A stretch of 64,000 nucleotides of DNA from Micrococcus sp. EYE_212 (GTDB lineage: Bacteria; Actinomycetota; Actinomycetes; Actinomycetales; Micrococcaceae). The notes under the pieces are model-generated. The model saw only the letters and a list, made by a program, of their open reading frames with translations, searched no databases and had not been told where the DNA came from. This document shows positions 28,278 through 38,607 of this stretch, in pieces; position 1 is the stretch's first letter; every line of letters begins with the position of its first letter. The stretch spans positions 310,001-374,000 of the forward strand of contig NZ_JAHXOZ010000001.1 in assembly GCF_023147585.1 (NCBI RefSeq). The letters run 5' to 3'. The position numbers and the translations under genes were made by a program.

Positions 28278-29636
28278 TCAGAAGAGCCGCACGGGCTCCA
28301 CGAGGTCCGCCACGATCAGCAGCAGGCCCATGGCCAGCATGGCCCCGGCCACCACGTACGTCAGGGGCATCAGCGCGGCGAGGTCGAACGGCCCGGGGTC
28401 CGGTCGCCCCCGCAGGCGGGCCCCGCCGCGGCGCAGCGCCTCGTAGAGCGCGCCCGCCACGTGCCCGCCGTCCAGCGGCAGCAGGGGGATCAGGTTGAAC
28501 ACCAGCAGGGCGACGTTCACCCCCGCCACGAGCGAGAGCACCATCGCGGCCTTGTCCCCGAACGAGACCTCGTCCAGCGCCGCCGCCTCCCCCGCGATCC
28601 GCCCGACCCCGACGACGGACATGGGGCCGTTCGGATCGCGCTCGGCCGGGGTGAGCACCGCGACGGCGGTGTCCCACAGCCGCTGGGGCAGCACGAGGAC
28701 CACGTCCGCGACGCCGCGGATCTGCGTGCCCACCAGGCCCACCGCGTCCAGCGGCGTCCCCGTCACGGTCTCGGTCTGCGCCCCCATGCCGATGAAGCCC
28801 ACCTGCTGGGTGCGGGCGGTGCCGTCCGGGGCGCGCTCCGGCTGCCCGACGGCGTCCGTCACCGGCCGCTCCGTCAGCCGCGGGGTGATCGTGGACTCGA
28901 TGCGCCGCCCGTCCCGCTCCCACGCGATCGCGGTGGGCCGGCCGGCGCGCTCGCGGATGGCAGCGGCGAACGCGTCCCAGTCCTCGACGGGGACGCCGTC
29001 GAAGGCGACGACGGTGTCTCCGGGAAGCATGCCTGCCTCGTGGGCCGGCGCCACGGGGTCACCGGGCTGGCACTCCTCGGTCTCGCCCGCGGCGGCGCGC
29101 GCCTGCTGCTCCTGCGCGGGGACGACGCAGCGGAAGACCTCCGCCGCCGTCGTGCTGGGCTGCGCGGTGCCCACCGTGGTGACGAGCAGGGCGGTCAGGG
29201 CGAGCGCGATCAGCAGGTTCATGGCCGGGCCGCCGAGCATGATGACGATCCGCTTCCAGACCGGCAGCGAGATGAAGGTGCGTCCCTCGTCCCCGGGCCG
29301 CAGCTCCTCGGCGGCCTGGGCCCGTGCGTCGTCGGCCAGGCGCCCGAACTGGCGGAAGAGCCCCGTGGAGGACGCGCGGGGCGCCTGCCCCGCGCGCGGC
29401 GGTGGGAGCATGCCCACCATGGAGACGTAGCCGCCGAGCGGGAGCGCCTTGATCCCGTACTCGGTCTCCCCGCGCCGCCACGAGGCGACCGTGGGGCCGA
29501 AGCCGATCATGTAGCGCGTCACGCGGACGCCGAAGACCTTGGCGGGCACGAGGTGGCCCACTTCGTGCAGCGCGATCGAGAGGGCCAGGCCCAGGGCGAC
29601 GGCGAGGACGCCGAGCACGAACCAGGCGGCGCTCAT
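28278..29636 (-). CDS. Site-2 protease (M50 family, RseP/Rip1-like)
   Basis: 452 aa membrane zinc protease. HEVGH is at residues 24-28 in the first helix, a PDZ domain ([22 protein letters not shown]) lies in the middle, and the C-terminal LPLDGGH motif supplies the third ligand, so the catalytic set is complete. In actinobacteria such proteases cleave anti-sigma factors and other membrane proteins. The ATG overlaps the dxr stop (ATGA), which couples the two genes. The order dxr-rseP-ispG is conserved, although here a lipoprotein gene separates rseP from ispG. Confidence 0.93.
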   Translation of the reverse strand: MSAAWFVLGVLAVALGLALSIALHEVGHLVPAKVFGVRVTRYMIGFGPTVASWRRGETEYGIKALPLGGYVSMVGMLPPPRAGQAPRASSTGLFRQFGRLADDARAQAAEELRPGDEGRTFISLPVWKRIVIMLGGPAMNLLIALALTALLVTTVGTAQPSTTAAEVFRCVVPAQEQQARAAAGETEECQPGDPVAPAHEAGMLPGDTVVAFDGVPVEDWDAFAAAIRERAGRPTAIAWERDGRRIESTITPRLTERPVTDAVGQPERAPDGTARTQQVGFIGMGAQTETVTGTPLDAVGLVGTQIRGVADVVLVLPQRLWDTAVAVLTPAERDPNGPMSVVGVGRIAGEAAALDEVSFGDKAAMVLSLVAGVNVALLVFNLIPLLPLDGGHVAGALYEALRRGGARLRGRPDPGPFDLAALMPLTYVVAGAMLAMGLLLIVADLVEPVRLF

Positions 29637-30925
29637 GCCCGCGCCCACCGGCCCCGGGCCGCGGCGCGGGCCCAGCCCTCGACGGCCAGGACGGCGTCGA
29701 CGCTGAGGTCTCCCGGCGCGTGGCCGTGGCCGGCGGCGTCGAGGACGCGCTCGGGGGCGTAGTCGCCGAGGACGGCGCGGACCGTCTCCAGGATGCCGTC
29801 GAAGGAGAGGCACCCCTCATGGAAGGCGTCGACAGCCTCCTCGTTGGCGGCGTTGAACACGGCCATGTGCGTCGGCGAGGCGGCCGCGGCCTCCTTCGCG
29901 AGGCGCACCGCGGGGAACACCTCCTCGTCGAGGGGCTCGAAGGTCCAGGTCGCGGCGCGGGTCCAGTCGCATCCGCCCACGGCGCCGGGCACGCGGCGCG
30001 GCCAGCCGAGGCCGAGGGCGATCGGCAGGCGCATGTCCGGCGGGGAGGCCTGGGCGAGGGTGGAGCCGTCCGTGAACTCCACCATGGAGTGCACGACGGA
30101 CTGCGGGTGGACCACGACGTCGATGCGGTCCAGGGCGACGTCGAAGAGCAGGTGCGCCTCGATCACCTCGAGGGCCTTGTTCACGAGCGAGGCGGAGTTG
30201 GTGGTGACCACGCGGCCCATGTCCCACGTGGGGTGGGCGAGGGCCTGCGCGGGCGTGACCGCGCGCAGCTGCTCCCGGGTGCAGCCCCGGAACGGACCGC
30301 CCGAGGCGGTCAGGACCAGGCGGGCGACCTCGTCCGCCGTGCCGCCGCGGAGCGCCTGGGCCAGCGCGGAGTGCTCGGAGTCCACGGGGACGAGCTGGCC
30401 GGGCGCCGCGGCGGCCCTGACGAGCGCGCCCCCCACGATGAGCGACTCCTTGTTCGCCAGGGCGAGGCGGTGGCCCGCCTCGAGGGCCGCGAGCGTGGGG
30501 CGCAGGCCGATCGAGCCGGTGATGCCGTTGAGCACGGTGTCCGCGCCGGTCCAGGCCGCGATGCGGGTGGCCGCCTCGGGGCCCGTGAAGAGCTCGGCGG
30601 CGGGAGCCGGGCGGCCGAGGCGTGCGGCGGCCGCCGCGATCGCCGCGCGCAGCTCCTCCGCGCCCGCCGTGGCGGAGCCCACCGCCTCGACGCCGTGGCG
30701 GACGGCCTGCTCGGCCAGGAGGGCGGTGTTGGAGCCGCCCGCCAGCGCGACGGCCCGGAACCGCTCGGGGTCCTGCTCGATGACGTCCAGGCCCTGGGTC
30801 CCGATCGAGCCGGTCGAGCCGAGGAGGGCGACGCGGCGGGGGGCGCCGTCGCCTCCGCCGGAGGGGTCGTCGGCGCGGACGCCGGGGGCCGGGAGGGTGT
30901 AGTCGGCGAGGGATCCGTGGGTCAC
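29633..30925 (-). CDS. dxr: 1-deoxy-D-xylulose 5-phosphate reductoisomerase
   Basis: About 430 aa from a GTG at 30925. The NADPH loop [11 protein letters not shown] is at residues 34-44. The catalytic region includes [21 protein letters not shown] (metal ligands Asp and Glu) and HPTWDMG. It makes MEP, the first committed isoprenoid intermediate. Its neighbour ispG acts later in the same pathway. The start is the first GTG before family similarity. No ribosome-binding site is evident, and the N-terminus up to [10 protein letters not shown] is low-complexity, so the true start could be slightly different. Confidence 0.95.
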   Translation of the reverse strand: MTHGSLADYTLPAPGVRADDPSGGGDGAPRRVALLGSTGSIGTQGLDVIEQDPERFRAVALAGGSNTALLAEQAVRHGVEAVGSATAGAEELRAAIAAAAARLGRPAPAAELFTGPEAATRIAAWTGADTVLNGITGSIGLRPTLAALEAGHRLALANKESLIVGGALVRAAAAPGQLVPVDSEHSALAQALRGGTADEVARLVLTASGGPFRGCTREQLRAVTPAQALAHPTWDMGRVVTTNSASLVNKALEVIEAHLLFDVALDRIDVVVHPQSVVHSMVEFTDGSTLAQASPPDMRLPIALGLGWPRRVPGAVGGCDWTRAATWTFEPLDEEVFPAVRLAKEAAAASPTHMAVFNAANEEAVDAFHEGCLSFDGILETVRAVLGDYAPERVLDAAGHGHAPGDLSVDAVLAVEGWARAAARGRWARA

Positions 30926-30990
30926 CGGGCCATCATGCCAGCGGCGGCTGGGAGGAGGGCGGGACGGTGGAGTGCCGGGATGCCGGGGAC

Positions 30991-31036
30991 GACGACGGCG
31001 GGACCGCACCCGTGAGGGTGCAGCCCCGCCGTCGTC
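30991..31036 (-). terminator. Terminator of the actP-type symporter operon
   Basis: Outer 12-bp stem (30991-31002 with 31025-31036) and an inner 6-bp stem (31006-31011 with 31016-31021) with a 4-nt loop, 24 nt after the symporter stop. No U-tract. Confidence 0.75.
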
Positions 31037-31060
31037 AGGGGTGGGCGGATGCCCGCGGCG

Positions 31061-32677
31061 TCAGTGGCTCACGGCCTTCTCGGCGCCGATGCCGGTGAGG
31101 GAGCGGACCTCCATCTCGGCCTGCTTGCCCGGGTCCTCGGCGCGCGAGGACGTCACGGAGCCGAGCCAGCCGAGGAAGAAGGCCAGCGGGATCGAGACGA
31201 CGCCCGGGTTCTTCAGCGGGAAGAGCACGAAGTCCGCGCTCGGGATCATGGCGGCCGGGTTGCCGGACATGACCGGGGAGAACACGATCAGGACGATCGC
31301 GGAGAGCAGGCCGCCGTACATGGACCAGAGGGCGCCGCGCGTGGTGAAGCCCTTCCAGAACAGGGAGTACAGGATGGTCGGGAGGTTCGCCGAGGCGGCC
31401 ACGGCGAAGGCGAGCGCCACGAGGAACGCGACGTTCTGGCCCTGGGCGCCGATGCCGCCGAGGATGGCGAGGATGCCGATGACCACCACGGTGATCTTGC
31501 CGATGCGCACCTCATCCTCCGAGGACAGGGGCTTCTTCGCGATCACGGGGCCCCACACGTCGTGCGTGAAGGACGCCGCCGCCGTGAGGGCGAGGCCGGC
31601 GACGACCGCGAGGATCGTCGCGAAGGCGACCGCCGAGATCAGCCCGAGCAGGATCGACCCGCCGAGCTCGAACGCCAGCAGCGGGGCCGCCGAGTTCACG
31701 CCGCCGGGAGCGGCGAGGATGCGCTCGGGGCCGATCAGTGCGCCGGCGCCGTAGCCCAGCACCAGGGTGAAGAGGTAGAAGGCGCCGATGAGCACGATCG
31801 CCCACACCACCGACTTGCGGGCCTCCTTGGCCGTGGGCACGGTGTAGAAGCGCATCAGGACGTGCGGCAGGCCGGCGGTGCCGAGGACGAGCGCGAGGCC
31901 CAGGGAGACGAAGTCCAGGCGCGTGGTGAAGTCCTTGCCGTACTGCAGGCCCGGCTCGAGGATGGCCTCACCCTTGGGGTTGAGCTCGACGGCCCGGCCG
32001 AGCATCGCGTTGAAGTCGAAGCCGAAGAGGGCGAGCGCCCACACGGTCATGACGCCCGCGCCGAGGATGAGCAGGATCGCCTTGATGATCTGGACGTAGG
32101 TGGTGCCCTTCATGCCGCCGATGAGGACATAGGCGATCATGAGCACGCCCACGATCACGATCACGAGCGCCTGGCCGCCCCTGTCCGTGATGTTGAGCAG
32201 CAGGGCGACGAGGCCGCCCGCGCCGGCCATCTGGGCCAGGAGGTAGAAGAGGCAGACGGCCATGGTGCCGAAGGCGGCGGCGATGCGCACCGGCTTCTGG
32301 CGCAGGCGGAACGAGAGCACGTCGGCCATCGTGAACTTGCCTGTGTTGCGCAGCAGCTCCGCCACGAGGAGCAGGGCGACGAGCCACGCCACGAGGAAGC
32401 CGATCGAGTACAGGAAGCCGTCATAGCCGTAGAGGGCGATCGCGCCGACGATGCCGAGGAACGAGGCCGCCGAGAGATAGTCGCCCGCGATGGCGGTGCC
32501 GTTCTGGGTGCCGGAGAAGCCTCGGCCTCCCGCGTAGAAGTCCGCCGAGGAGCCCGAGGTCTTGGAGGCCCGGATCACGACGACGAGGGTGACGACGACG
32601 AACGCCGCGAAGATGCCGATGTTGACCATCGGGTTGCCGACGGCCTCCGCGGCCAGGAGGGGGGCGTGGGTGCTCAT
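31061..32677 (-). CDS. actP: Cation/acetate symporter (SSS family, ActP-like)
   Basis: 538 aa with about thirteen membrane segments. The sodium/solute symporter core is recognisable: DFYAGGRGFSGTQNGTAIAGDYLSAASFLG near residues 46-75 and GTAGLPHVLMRFYTVP in the middle. These segments are close to ActP/MctC monocarboxylate carriers, so acetate, propionate or pyruvate uptake is likely. The start overlaps the stop of the DUF485 gene (ATGA). That pairing is characteristic of ActP-type carriers. Confidence 0.92.
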   Translation of the reverse strand: MSTHAPLLAAEAVGNPMVNIGIFAAFVVVTLVVVIRASKTSGSSADFYAGGRGFSGTQNGTAIAGDYLSAASFLGIVGAIALYGYDGFLYSIGFLVAWLVALLLVAELLRNTGKFTMADVLSFRLRQKPVRIAAAFGTMAVCLFYLLAQMAGAGGLVALLLNITDRGGQALVIVIVGVLMIAYVLIGGMKGTTYVQIIKAILLILGAGVMTVWALALFGFDFNAMLGRAVELNPKGEAILEPGLQYGKDFTTRLDFVSLGLALVLGTAGLPHVLMRFYTVPTAKEARKSVVWAIVLIGAFYLFTLVLGYGAGALIGPERILAAPGGVNSAAPLLAFELGGSILLGLISAVAFATILAVVAGLALTAAASFTHDVWGPVIAKKPLSSEDEVRIGKITVVVIGILAILGGIGAQGQNVAFLVALAFAVAASANLPTILYSLFWKGFTTRGALWSMYGGLLSAIVLIVFSPVMSGNPAAMIPSADFVLFPLKNPGVVSIPLAFFLGWLGSVTSSRAEDPGKQAEMEVRSLTGIGAEKAVSH

Positions 32678-33051
32678 CGGATCTCCTCCGTGGGGTCGGC
32701 CGCGTGGGAGCCCGCCTCGCGCTCGAGGCGCTCGCGCAGCGCCGTGGAGCGCGGGTCGAGGGTGCGGTTGGCGAAGCGGACGTACGCCGCCGTGATGGCG
32801 AACGTGGTGACGAACTGCAGCAGGCCGAGGACCAGGCCCAGCGTGATGTTGTCGTGGAGGCGGATGGCCATGACCTGCGGGAAGAACGCCCCCAGGATGA
32901 CGAACAGCAGGTACCAGACGAAGAACGCGACCGTCATGGGGAACGCGAACGAGCGGTACGTGCGGCGCAGCTCCGTGAACTCCTCGGACTGCTGGGCCGC
33001 GCGGAACTGCTCGGGGGTCGGCGCCGGTGGCGCGACGGAGTGGGGTGACAT
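32674..33051 (-). CDS. DUF485 membrane protein, partner of the acetate symporter
   Basis: 125 aa. The DUF485 signature is visible: EEFTELRRTYRSFAFPMT, then two hydrophobic helices (FVWYLLFVILGAFF and LVLGLLQFVTTFAITAAYVRFA), and a charged C-terminus. DUF485 proteins (E. coli YjcH) are almost always encoded just before an ActP-type symporter and are thought to help it. The ATG at 33051 has GAGGGAGC upstream. The stop overlaps the actP start. Confidence 0.92.
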   Translation of the reverse strand: MSPHSVAPPAPTPEQFRAAQQSEEFTELRRTYRSFAFPMTVAFFVWYLLFVILGAFFPQVMAIRLHDNITLGLVLGLLQFVTTFAITAAYVRFANRTLDPRSTALRERLEREAGSHAADPTEEIR

Positions 33052-33117
33052 GGGTGCTCCCTCAGGGGGCGGGCGTCCGGCCGCGGAGCGGGCGGAGCGG
33101 TGTGTGATGGCGCTCAC

Positions 33118-33147
33118 ATCCTCTCCCGCGAATGCTCCGCGCGTCAA
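33118..33147 (-). promoter_or_regulatory. Promoter of the DUF485-actP operon
   Basis: TTGACG (33142-33147) and GAGGAT (33118-33123) with an 18-bp spacer on the minus strand. The -35 is near-consensus and the -10 is weak. The leader would be about 60 nt. Confidence 0.55.
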
Positions 33148-33152
33148 CCACT

Positions 33153-33162
33153 TTGTATACAT
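33153..33162. promoter_or_regulatory. TTGTATACAT operator-like palindrome upstream of DUF485-actP
   Basis: TGTATACA is a perfect 8-bp palindrome in an AT-rich patch, 5 bp upstream of the predicted -35. The TTGT-N2-ACA-type pattern recalls operators of GntR-family regulators. No regulator gene is adjacent. Confidence 0.4.
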
Positions 33163-33278
33163 ACGCCAGTGCGTGACCGATTGTGACGACGGCCCCTGCC
33201 AGTCCCCCGGTGATAGCGTTGCCGAAAGACTGCGGACGGCCGCCGCCGCCCGCCCGCTCACCCGAGAGGTCCACCGCC

Positions 33279-33749
33279 GTGCCCCTTCGTGACGTCCGCC
33301 CCGAGGACCTGGACGAGTTCTTCGTGCACCAGCAGGACGAGGACGCGAACCAGATGTCCGGAATCGCCCCCCGCAGCCCTGCCGACCGCGGGGTCTTCGA
33401 CCATCACTGGGGCACCCTGCTGCGCGACCCCCGCGTCCAGGTGCACACCATCGAGCACGAGGGCCGCGCCGTGGGCGCGCTGATCTGCTCCGAGCAGGAC
33501 GACGCCGCCGAGCTCTCCTTCTGGACGGCGCAGGAGTTCTGGGGCCTCGGGCTGACCACCTCGGCCGTGGACGAGTTCCTGCGCGGGTACGCGCACCGCC
33601 CCGTGCGGGCCCACGTGGCCGAGGACAACGCGGGCACCGTCAGGGTCCTCTCCCGCCGGGGGTTCGAGGTGGTGGGCGAGGAGAAGGTCTTCTCCAATGC
33701 CCGCGCCGCCGTCATCACCGAGCTCGTCATGGAGCTCGGCGCGGACTGA
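33279..33749 (+). CDS. GNAT family N-acetyltransferase (RimJ/RimL-like)
   Basis: 156 aa. It shows the pattern of the RimJ/RimL-type GNATs: LRDVRPEDLDEFFVHQQD at the start, ELSFWTAQEFWGLGLTTSAVDEFL as the acetyl-CoA-binding region, and AEDNAGTVRVLSRRGFEVVGEE near the end. The substrate is unknown. The GTG at 33279 follows GAGAGGT at suitable spacing. Upstream in-frame codons lie in the divergent promoter region. It stands alone, divergent from DUF485-actP and convergent with citE. Confidence 0.88.
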   Translation: MPLRDVRPEDLDEFFVHQQDEDANQMSGIAPRSPADRGVFDHHWGTLLRDPRVQVHTIEHEGRAVGALICSEQDDAAELSFWTAQEFWGLGLTTSAVDEFLRGYAHRPVRAHVAEDNAGTVRVLSRRGFEVVGEEKVFSNARAAVITELVMELGAD

Positions 33750-33767
33750 GGCCGACTGGAACGCGAC

Positions 33768-33795
33768 GGCGCCGCGGAATGCCTCCCGCGGCGCC
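33768..33795. terminator. Bidirectional terminator between the GNAT gene and citE
   Basis: Perfect 10-bp stem GGCGCCGCGG/CCGCGGCGCC (33768-33777 with 33786-33795), 8-nt loop. Lies 18 nt after each of the two convergent stops. Confidence 0.75.
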
Positions 33796-33799
33796 CTTC

Positions 33800-33809
33800 C
33801 TGTATACAG
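33800..33809. other. CTGTATACAG palindrome at the citE 3' end
   Basis: Perfect 10-bp palindrome that shares the TGTATACA core with 33154-33161. It sits between the terminator and the citE stop, with no promoter in sight. Confidence 0.4.
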
Positions 33810-33813
33810 CCGT

Positions 33814-34698
33814 TCAGTCCCCCGCCGGCACCCGCCCGAGGGTCAGCCGGGCCTGGGCGAGCACCACCTCGTCCACCATGGTGCCGTCCAGCTCGAAGGC
33901 GCCGTGCGCCCCCTCGGCCGCCGCGAGCACGCGTCGGGCCCGGGCCACCGCCTCCTCGCTCGGGGCGTAGGCCTCACGCACCACGGGGGCCTGCGCCGGG
34001 TGGAGGCACACGGTGGCCGCGCACCCGAGCGCGACGGCGTCCTCGGCCTCCGCGGCGAGGCCCGCGTGATCGTGCAGGTCGAGGAACACCGCGTCCCACG
34101 CCGCCGTGCCGTGGGCGGCGGCGGCGAGCAGCACGGTCGCTCGTGCGTGCCGGACGACGGGGCGGTAGGCGCCGTCGGCCGTGCGCGAGGACGTGCCGCC
34201 CATGGACGCCACGAGGTCCTCCGCGCCCCACATCAGCGCACCCACGTGGGGGTGCGCCGCGAGGGCGGGCGCGGCGAGGATGCCCGCCGCGGTCTCGCAC
34301 AGGGCCACGACGCGCACGTCCTCCCCCAGCGCCGCCACGAGGCCGTCCACCTGCGCGGCGGACTCCGCCTTGGCGAGCATGAGCGTGCGCCACCCGGTCT
34401 CCGCGAGCATCGCCAGGTCCGCGGCGTGGTCCGGCGTGCCCGCCGGGTTCACGCGCACGACGACGCGGTCCGCGGCGAGCGGTCCGCCGTCCGTGCCGCC
34501 CGTGGCCCGGCCTTCCCAGGCAGCTCGCACGGCGTCGCGGGCGGCCGGGCGGGAGGCCGGCGTGACGGCGTCCTCGAGGTCGAGGATCACCGCGTCGGCG
34601 CGGTCGAGGGCCTTGGCGAAGCGCTCGGGGCGGTCCGCCGGCGTGAACATCACGGCCGGGCCGAGGGCCAGGGGCCCGGCCGCCGTGGGGGCGCTCAT
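33814..34698 (-). CDS. CitE-like beta-hydroxyacyl-CoA lyase
   Basis: 294 aa HpcH/HpaI aldolase-superfamily protein. [16 protein letters not shown] (residues 30-44) carries the Glu/Asp metal-binding core, [13 protein letters not shown] is the substrate loop, and [13 protein letters not shown] follows. It is not part of a citDEF citrate lyase cluster. In M. tuberculosis the homologous position is held by Rv2498c, reported to cleave HMG-CoA and citramalyl-CoA type substrates, so a lyase at the end of leucine (and possibly itaconate) breakdown is the best inference. It is the last gene of the operon and overlaps maoC by 4 bp. Confidence 0.88.
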   Translation of the reverse strand: MSAPTAAGPLALGPAVMFTPADRPERFAKALDRADAVILDLEDAVTPASRPAARDAVRAAWEGRATGGTDGGPLAADRVVVRVNPAGTPDHAADLAMLAETGWRTLMLAKAESAAQVDGLVAALGEDVRVVALCETAAGILAAPALAAHPHVGALMWGAEDLVASMGGTSSRTADGAYRPVVRHARATVLLAAAAHGTAAWDAVFLDLHDHAGLAAEAEDAVALGCAATVCLHPAQAPVVREAYAPSEEAVARARRVLAAAEGAHGAFELDGTMVDEVVLAQARLTLGRVPAGD

Positions 34699-35252
34699 GC
34701 CCGGGTCTCCATGGAGCCCTGCTTCGCCTTCGCCTCGGCGTGGGCCGACGCCGTCCACATGAGGCAGGTGCGCTGGGCCCGCACGACGACGTCGCCGTGC
34801 TGGTTCTCCCCCGTCATCTGGAAGGCGACGATGCGCTGGCCCGGTCGCGAGGAGGACTCCCGGACCGCGGTGACCTCCGAGCGCCCGTAGAGGGTGTCCC
34901 CGTGGAACACGGGGTGCGGGAAGGCGATCTCCCCCAGCCCGAGCTGCGCCACGAGCGTGCCCTGCGTCGTCTGCCCGACGGCGAGGCCCACAAGCGTGGA
35001 CAGCGTGAGCATGGAGTTCACGAGCGGCTTCCCGAAGGGCTGCGCGGCCGCGTATGCGTGGTCCAGGTGCAGCGCCTGCGGGTTCATCGTCAGCGTGGTG
35101 AAGAGGACGTTGTCCGCCTCCGTGAGCGTGCGGCCGGGCCGGTGCAGGTACACCTGGCCCACCGCGAGCTCGTCCGCGTAGCGCCCGCGCTGCTCGATGA
35201 CCTCGGGCCCTGTGTTCTCCGCGCCCGGCTCGGGGGTCTCCGCCACCGTCAC
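34695..35252 (-). CDS. MaoC-family enoyl-CoA hydratase
   Basis: 185 aa hot-dog-fold protein. The hydratase 2 motif is present as [19 protein letters not shown] followed by LHLDHAYA, with the expected Asp and His. [18 protein letters not shown] and [17 protein letters not shown] follow. In this operon it probably hydrates 3-methylglutaconyl-CoA (and perhaps itaconyl-CoA, as reported for the M. tuberculosis Rv2499c counterpart). The GTG at 35252 overlaps the acyl-CoA dehydrogenase stop (GTGA), and its own stop overlaps the citE start. Confidence 0.88.
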   Translation of the reverse strand: MTVAETPEPGAENTGPEVIEQRGRYADELAVGQVYLHRPGRTLTEADNVLFTTLTMNPQALHLDHAYAAAQPFGKPLVNSMLTLSTLVGLAVGQTTQGTLVAQLGLGEIAFPHPVFHGDTLYGRSEVTAVRESSSRPGQRIVAFQMTGENQHGDVVVRAQRTCLMWTASAHAEAKAKQGSMETRA

Positions 35253-36436
35253 AGCCCCAGGTCGCGCGCGATCAGCATGAGCTGCACCTCGGTGGTGCCC
35301 TCGCCGACCTCGAGGATCTTGGAGTCGCGGTAGTGGCGGGCAACAAGGGTCTCGTTCATGAAGCCGTAGCCGCCGAACACCTGGGTGGCGTCGCGGGCGT
35401 TGTCCATGGCCGCCTCGCCGGCGATCATCTTCGCCATGGCGGCCTCGGTCTTGAACGGCTTGCCGGCCAGCATCTTCTGCGCCGCCTCGTAGTAGGCCAG
35501 GCGCGCGGCGTGGGCGCGGGCCTGCATGCGGGCGATCTTGAAGGAGACGGCCTGGAACGTGCCGATCCTCTGGCCGAACGAGGTGCGCTGCTTCGCGTAG
35601 GCGACCGACTCGTCGACGCAGCTCTGGGCCACACCCGTGGCGAGCGCGGCGATGGCGATGCGGCCCTCGTCGAGGATCTCGAGGAAGTTCGCGAAGCCGC
35701 GGCCGCGGGTGCCGAGCAGGTTCTCCTCGGGGACGCGCACGTCGGTGAAGTGCAGGGCGTGGGTGTCGGAGGAGTTCCAGCCGACCTTGTCGTACGGCTT
35801 GGCCACGGTGAAGCCCTCGGTGCCGGCGGGCACGAGGATCGTGGAGATCTCCTTCGCGGGGCGGCCGTCGGGGCCGGTCTTGCCCTCCACCGTGCCGGTC
35901 ACCGCGGTGACGGTGACGAGGCTCGTGATGTCCGTGCCGGAGTTGGTGATGAACTCCTTGGCGCCGTTGATGCGCCACATGCCGTCCTCGAGCACCGCGG
36001 TGGTCTGGGTGCCGCCGGCGTCGGAGCCGGCGCCGGGCTCGGTGAGGCCGAAGCCGGCCAGGTTCTCGCCCGCCACGAGGCTGGGCAGCCAGCGCTCCTT
36101 CTGCTCCTGGGTGCCGAACTTCAGCAGCGGCATCGCGCCGAGGGAGACGCCCGCCTCGAGGGTGATGGCCACCGACTGGTTGACGCGGCCGAGCTGCTCG
36201 AGCGCAAGGGCGAGGGCGAAGTAGTCGCCGCCCATGCCGCCGAACTCCTCGGGGAAGGGCAGGCCGAACAGGCCCATCTCGCCCATCTGCTTCACGATCT
36301 CGTACGGGAACTCGTGCCGGGCGTCGAGCTCGGCGGAGACGGGGGCCACGACCTCGTCCGCGAACTCGCGGACGGTGTCGGAGAGGACCTGGTAGTCCTC
36401 CTCGAGGGCGGGCAGGGTGCGGTGCTTGGTGCTCAT
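35249..36436 (-). CDS. Acyl-CoA dehydrogenase
   Basis: 395 aa FAD flavoenzyme. Recognisable parts are the [15 protein letters not shown] segment, [14 protein letters not shown], and the C-terminal [11 protein letters not shown] and [12 protein letters not shown]. The operon context points to isovaleryl-CoA as substrate. However, a glutamate (Glu379 in GEGT) occupies the usual catalytic-base position, where isovaleryl-CoA dehydrogenases as I know them have GAGT. Activity on 2-methyl-branched or short straight acyl-CoA is therefore also possible. It overlaps mccA by 4 bp (ATGA) and maoC by 4 bp. Confidence 0.93.
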   Translation of the reverse strand: MSTKHRTLPALEEDYQVLSDTVREFADEVVAPVSAELDARHEFPYEIVKQMGEMGLFGLPFPEEFGGMGGDYFALALALEQLGRVNQSVAITLEAGVSLGAMPLLKFGTQEQKERWLPSLVAGENLAGFGLTEPGAGSDAGGTQTTAVLEDGMWRINGAKEFITNSGTDITSLVTVTAVTGTVEGKTGPDGRPAKEISTILVPAGTEGFTVAKPYDKVGWNSSDTHALHFTDVRVPEENLLGTRGRGFANFLEILDEGRIAIAALATGVAQSCVDESVAYAKQRTSFGQRIGTFQAVSFKIARMQARAHAARLAYYEAAQKMLAGKPFKTEAAMAKMIAGEAAMDNARDATQVFGGYGFMNETLVARHYRDSKILEVGEGTTEVQLMLIARDLGL

Positions 36437-38607
36437 GCGGACTCTCCAGAGGTGGTGGGCACATCGGCGGTGCCGGGGGTGTGAGGGGTGACGGTGGCGA
36501 CCAGCCCGCGCGCGGGCACGGACTCGCCGGGACGGACGTGGACGGTGACGACGCCGGCGACGCCCGCGGTGACGGGGTGCTCCATCTTCATGGCCTCGAG
36601 GACGGCCAGCTCGGCGCCGGCCTCGACGTGCTCGCCGGTGGACACGGACACCGCGACGACGGTGCCCGGCATGGGAGCCCAGGCCTCCGGGGAGCCGGCG
36701 CCGGCGGGGGCACGACGCGCGGCGGCCGCGGCGCGCGACGCCGCCACGCGCTCGGCGCGGCCCAGCCGCTCGATTCGCCAGGTGTGCCCGCCGGAGTGGA
36801 CCCACGCGGCGTCCGGGTCCGCGGGGTGGCGCAGCGATCGACCGCCCGCGTCCCCGGGCTCCGCCCCGTCCTGCGCGGACGGCCCGTCCTCCGGGGCCAC
36901 CGACCCGGGCCCGCGCCACAGCACGGAGAGGTCCTCCCAGCGCAGGGGCAGCGCGGGGGCGGGGGCGCCCGCGGCGCGCCAGGCGTCCTGGCGGTGCCAG
37001 GCGCCGGCCGGCTGCACCCGCAGACCGGACGCGGCCAGGGTCGCCTCGTCGATCCCCTGGACCGTGAGCGCGGAGGTGAGGGCCTCCGGGGCGAAGGCGG
37101 CGCCGGCCGCGTCCCAGACCGCCGCGCGGGGGGCGGGGGCCTCCCATGCCGGTGCCTCGTCGATCAGGGAGGTCCTCAGGCGGCCGGCCCGGACGTCGTC
37201 GCGCGCCACGAGGTCCCGCAGCCACGCCAGGTTGCTCGTGACCCCGAACAGCACCGACTCCGCGAGCGCCGCCTCGAGGCGGTCCAGTGCCTGGGGGCGG
37301 TCCACGCCGGAGGCGATCACCTTGACGACCATGGGGTCGTAGTGACCGGTGACCTCGGGCTGGTCCGGGCCCTCGGACCGGCCGGGGGCGTCGTCCTCGG
37401 AGTCCGGCGGGAAGAGCAGGGTGTCCACGCGGACCCCCTCCCCCCGCGGCGGCTCCCACAGCAGCACGGGCCCGGCGGCGGGGAGGAACCCGTGCGCGGG
37501 GTCCTCGGCGTAGACGCGGGCCTCGGCGGCCGCCCCCTCCAGGGTGACGTCCTCTTGGCCGAAGCCCAGGTCCTGTCCGGCGGCGATCCACAGCTGCAGC
37601 TCCACGAAGTCCACGCGCTCGCCGCGCACCCGCACGACCTCCTCGGACACGGGGTGCTCCACCTGCAGACGGGTGTTCATCTCCATGAAGAAGAACTCGT
37701 CCGGGTCCTCGTCCGAGACGAGGAACTCCACGGTGCCGGCCCCCACGTAGCCCACGGACTCCGCGGCGTCCACGGCGGCCCTGCCGAGACGGGCGCGCAG
37801 CTCGGCGCCGTGCGCCAGGCCGGTGAGCAGGGGCGCGGGCGCCTCCTCGATCACCTTCTGGTGGCGGCGCTGCAGGGAGCACTCCCGCTCCCCCAGGTGC
37901 ACGGTGCGCCCGTGGGTGTCCGCGAAGACCTGCACCTCGATGTGCCGCGGGGCGGTGATGAGCCGCTCGAGCAGGAGGGTGTCGTTCCCGAACGCGGAGC
38001 GCGCGGTGCGGCGTGCGGAGGCCAGCGCGGCCGGCAGCTCGTCCGCGGTGTGCACGGCCACCATCCCCTTGCCGCCGCCGCCCGCGGAGGGCTTGATCAG
38101 CAGCGGGAAGCCGACGCGCTGCGCCTCGGCCAGGATCTGATCGTCGGTGAGCGTGGGGTCGGCGATGCCCGGCACCACCGGCACGTCCCGCGCCGAGACG
38201 GTCTCCTTGGCGCGGATCTTGTCCGCCATCGCGTCCAGCGACGCCACGGGCGGGCCCACGAAGACGACGCCGGCCGCCTCGAGCGCCCGGGCGAAGTCCG
38301 CGTTCTCGGAGAGGAACCCGTAGCCGGGGTGCACGGCCTGCGCCCCGGTTCGGACGGCGGCCGCCACCACCGCGTCCACGTCCAGGTAGGACTCGCGGGC
38401 GGGGGCCGGGCCGAGGCGGACGGCGAGGTCCGCCTCGCGCACGTGGCGGGCGCCGGCGTCGACGTCGGAGAACACCGCCACGGAGCGGATGCCGAGGCGG
38501 CGCAGGGTGCGGATCACGCGCACGGCGATCTCGCCGCGGTTGGCCACGAGGACGGTGTCGAAGAGGGCGGGGCCCTCGGCGGGGGTCTGGGTCATGGTCA
38601 GGCTCAC
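36433..38607 (-). CDS. Acyl-CoA carboxylase biotin-carrying alpha subunit (MccA/AccA1-like)
   Basis: About 724 aa. The N-terminal biotin carboxylase/ATP-grasp part has [41 protein letters not shown] and [17 protein letters not shown] less conserved Pro/Ala-rich linker follows. The C-terminal biotinyl domain carries EAMKMEH, with the biotinylated lysine near residue 674. Adjacent mccB and the catabolic neighbours favour 3-methylcrotonyl-CoA as substrate over acetyl- or propionyl-CoA. The GTG at 38607 overlaps the mccB stop. An ATG at 38595 is an alternative start. Confidence 0.93.
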   Translation of the reverse strand: MSLTMTQTPAEGPALFDTVLVANRGEIAVRVIRTLRRLGIRSVAVFSDVDAGARHVREADLAVRLGPAPARESYLDVDAVVAAAVRTGAQAVHPGYGFLSENADFARALEAAGVVFVGPPVASLDAMADKIRAKETVSARDVPVVPGIADPTLTDDQILAEAQRVGFPLLIKPSAGGGGKGMVAVHTADELPAALASARRTARSAFGNDTLLLERLITAPRHIEVQVFADTHGRTVHLGERECSLQRRHQKVIEEAPAPLLTGLAHGAELRARLGRAAVDAAESVGYVGAGTVEFLVSDEDPDEFFFMEMNTRLQVEHPVSEEVVRVRGERVDFVELQLWIAAGQDLGFGQEDVTLEGAAAEARVYAEDPAHGFLPAAGPVLLWEPPRGEGVRVDTLLFPPDSEDDAPGRSEGPDQPEVTGHYDPMVVKVIASGVDRPQALDRLEAALAESVLFGVTSNLAWLRDLVARDDVRAGRLRTSLIDEAPAWEAPAPRAAVWDAAGAAFAPEALTSALTVQGIDEATLAASGLRVQPAGAWHRQDAWRAAGAPAPALPLRWEDLSVLWRGPGSVAPEDGPSAQDGAEPGDAGGRSLRHPADPDAAWVHSGGHTWRIERLGRAERVAASRAAAAARRAPAGAGSPEAWAPMPGTVVAVSVSTGEHVEAGAELAVLEAMKMEHPVTAGVAGVVTVHVRPGESVPARGLVATVTPHTPGTADVPTTSGESA

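Noticed and set aside
33814-34698. Citrate lyase beta subunit of a citDEF cluster
   Set aside because: No citD or citF is present. The operon context is leucine/branched-chain breakdown, so only the CitE superfamily name applies.
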